From JAENWD01 sp963837165 (GTDB lineage Bacteria > Acidobacteriota > Vicinamibacteria > Vicinamibacterales > JAENWD01), in the NCBI GenBank assembly GCA_963837165.1, contig CAWIMD010000001.1, forward strand, positions 434,001 through 498,000: 64,000 nt of DNA, read 5' to 3'. Under the pieces are notes generated by a model that was not told the origin of the DNA, searched no databases, and was given only the letters and a program-made list of their open reading frames with translations. The translations under genes were made by a program, and so were the position numbers. Of the stretch, positions 63,994-64,000 are shown in pieces; position 1 is the first letter of the stretch, and every line of letters begins with the position of its first letter.

Positions 63994-64000
63994 TGACTAC

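Overview
The window is GC-rich chromosomal DNA that most resembles an acidobacterium of the Vicinamibacteria (subdivision 6) type. This is inferred from gene content, not from a marker gene: Oar-like TonB receptors, PknB-type kinases ending in WD40/PD40 propellers, ECF sigma factors coupled to kinases, ADOP-type MacB/FtsX permeases, CRTAC1/UnbV proteins, and many short palindromic and word-like repeats between genes. No rRNA, integrase, transposase gene or CRISPR array was found. One tRNA is present, tRNA-His(GTG).

Layout. 0-3.3 kb: a Cys-rich secreted protein (cut by the window edge), an AsmA-like protein, an NTF2-like protein and the remnant of an ADOP permease. 3.5-6.2 kb (minus): two overlapping phosphohexomutase paralogues. 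6.3-10.1 kb (plus): a tightly coupled glycolate oxidase operon, glcDEF. 10.1-26.4 kb: an accessory region with an RHH/PIN toxin-antitoxin pair, a broken sugar isomerase gene, an ECF sigma factor-kinase-TonB receptor set, gene fragments between palindromic MITE-like elements, a second broken antitoxin, two tandem kinases and a nucleotidyltransferase pair. Single-base frameshifts are dense here. The region ends at tRNA-His, whose 3' end is duplicated on the island side. 26.5-42 kb: an amidohydrolase, a ParB/ATPase fusion, a sugar/inositol oxidation group (myo-inositol oxygenase, SDR, two GMC oxidoreductases, Gfo/Idh/MocA, a secreted TIM-barrel epimerase), murJ, and PEGA and outer-membrane proteins. 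42-48 kb (minus): a TetR-ABC-FtsX-HlyD export operon, with a TPR gene downstream. 48-63.9 kb: pckG, small conserved genes, a CRTAC1 protein, a membrane glycosyltransferase-like protein, a membrane-anchored patatin, an ADOP permease, panB-panC, and a sugar-binding lipoprotein.

How the genes may work together. glcDEF would oxidise glycolate to glyoxylate, and pckG links C4 acids to gluconeogenesis. The MIOX/SDR/GMC/Gfo-Idh group looks like oxidation of polyols or sugars, partly in the periplasm (Tat-type leaders). The sigma-kinase-TonB set has the overlap and order of one surface-sensing or uptake unit. The TetR operon has its own palindromic operator over a -10 box and probably exports a toxic compound.

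Caution. About a dozen genes need one or more single-base frame corrections, mostly between 10.6 and 25.6 kb. Some of this may be sequencing error rather than biology; entries say where the frame breaks.
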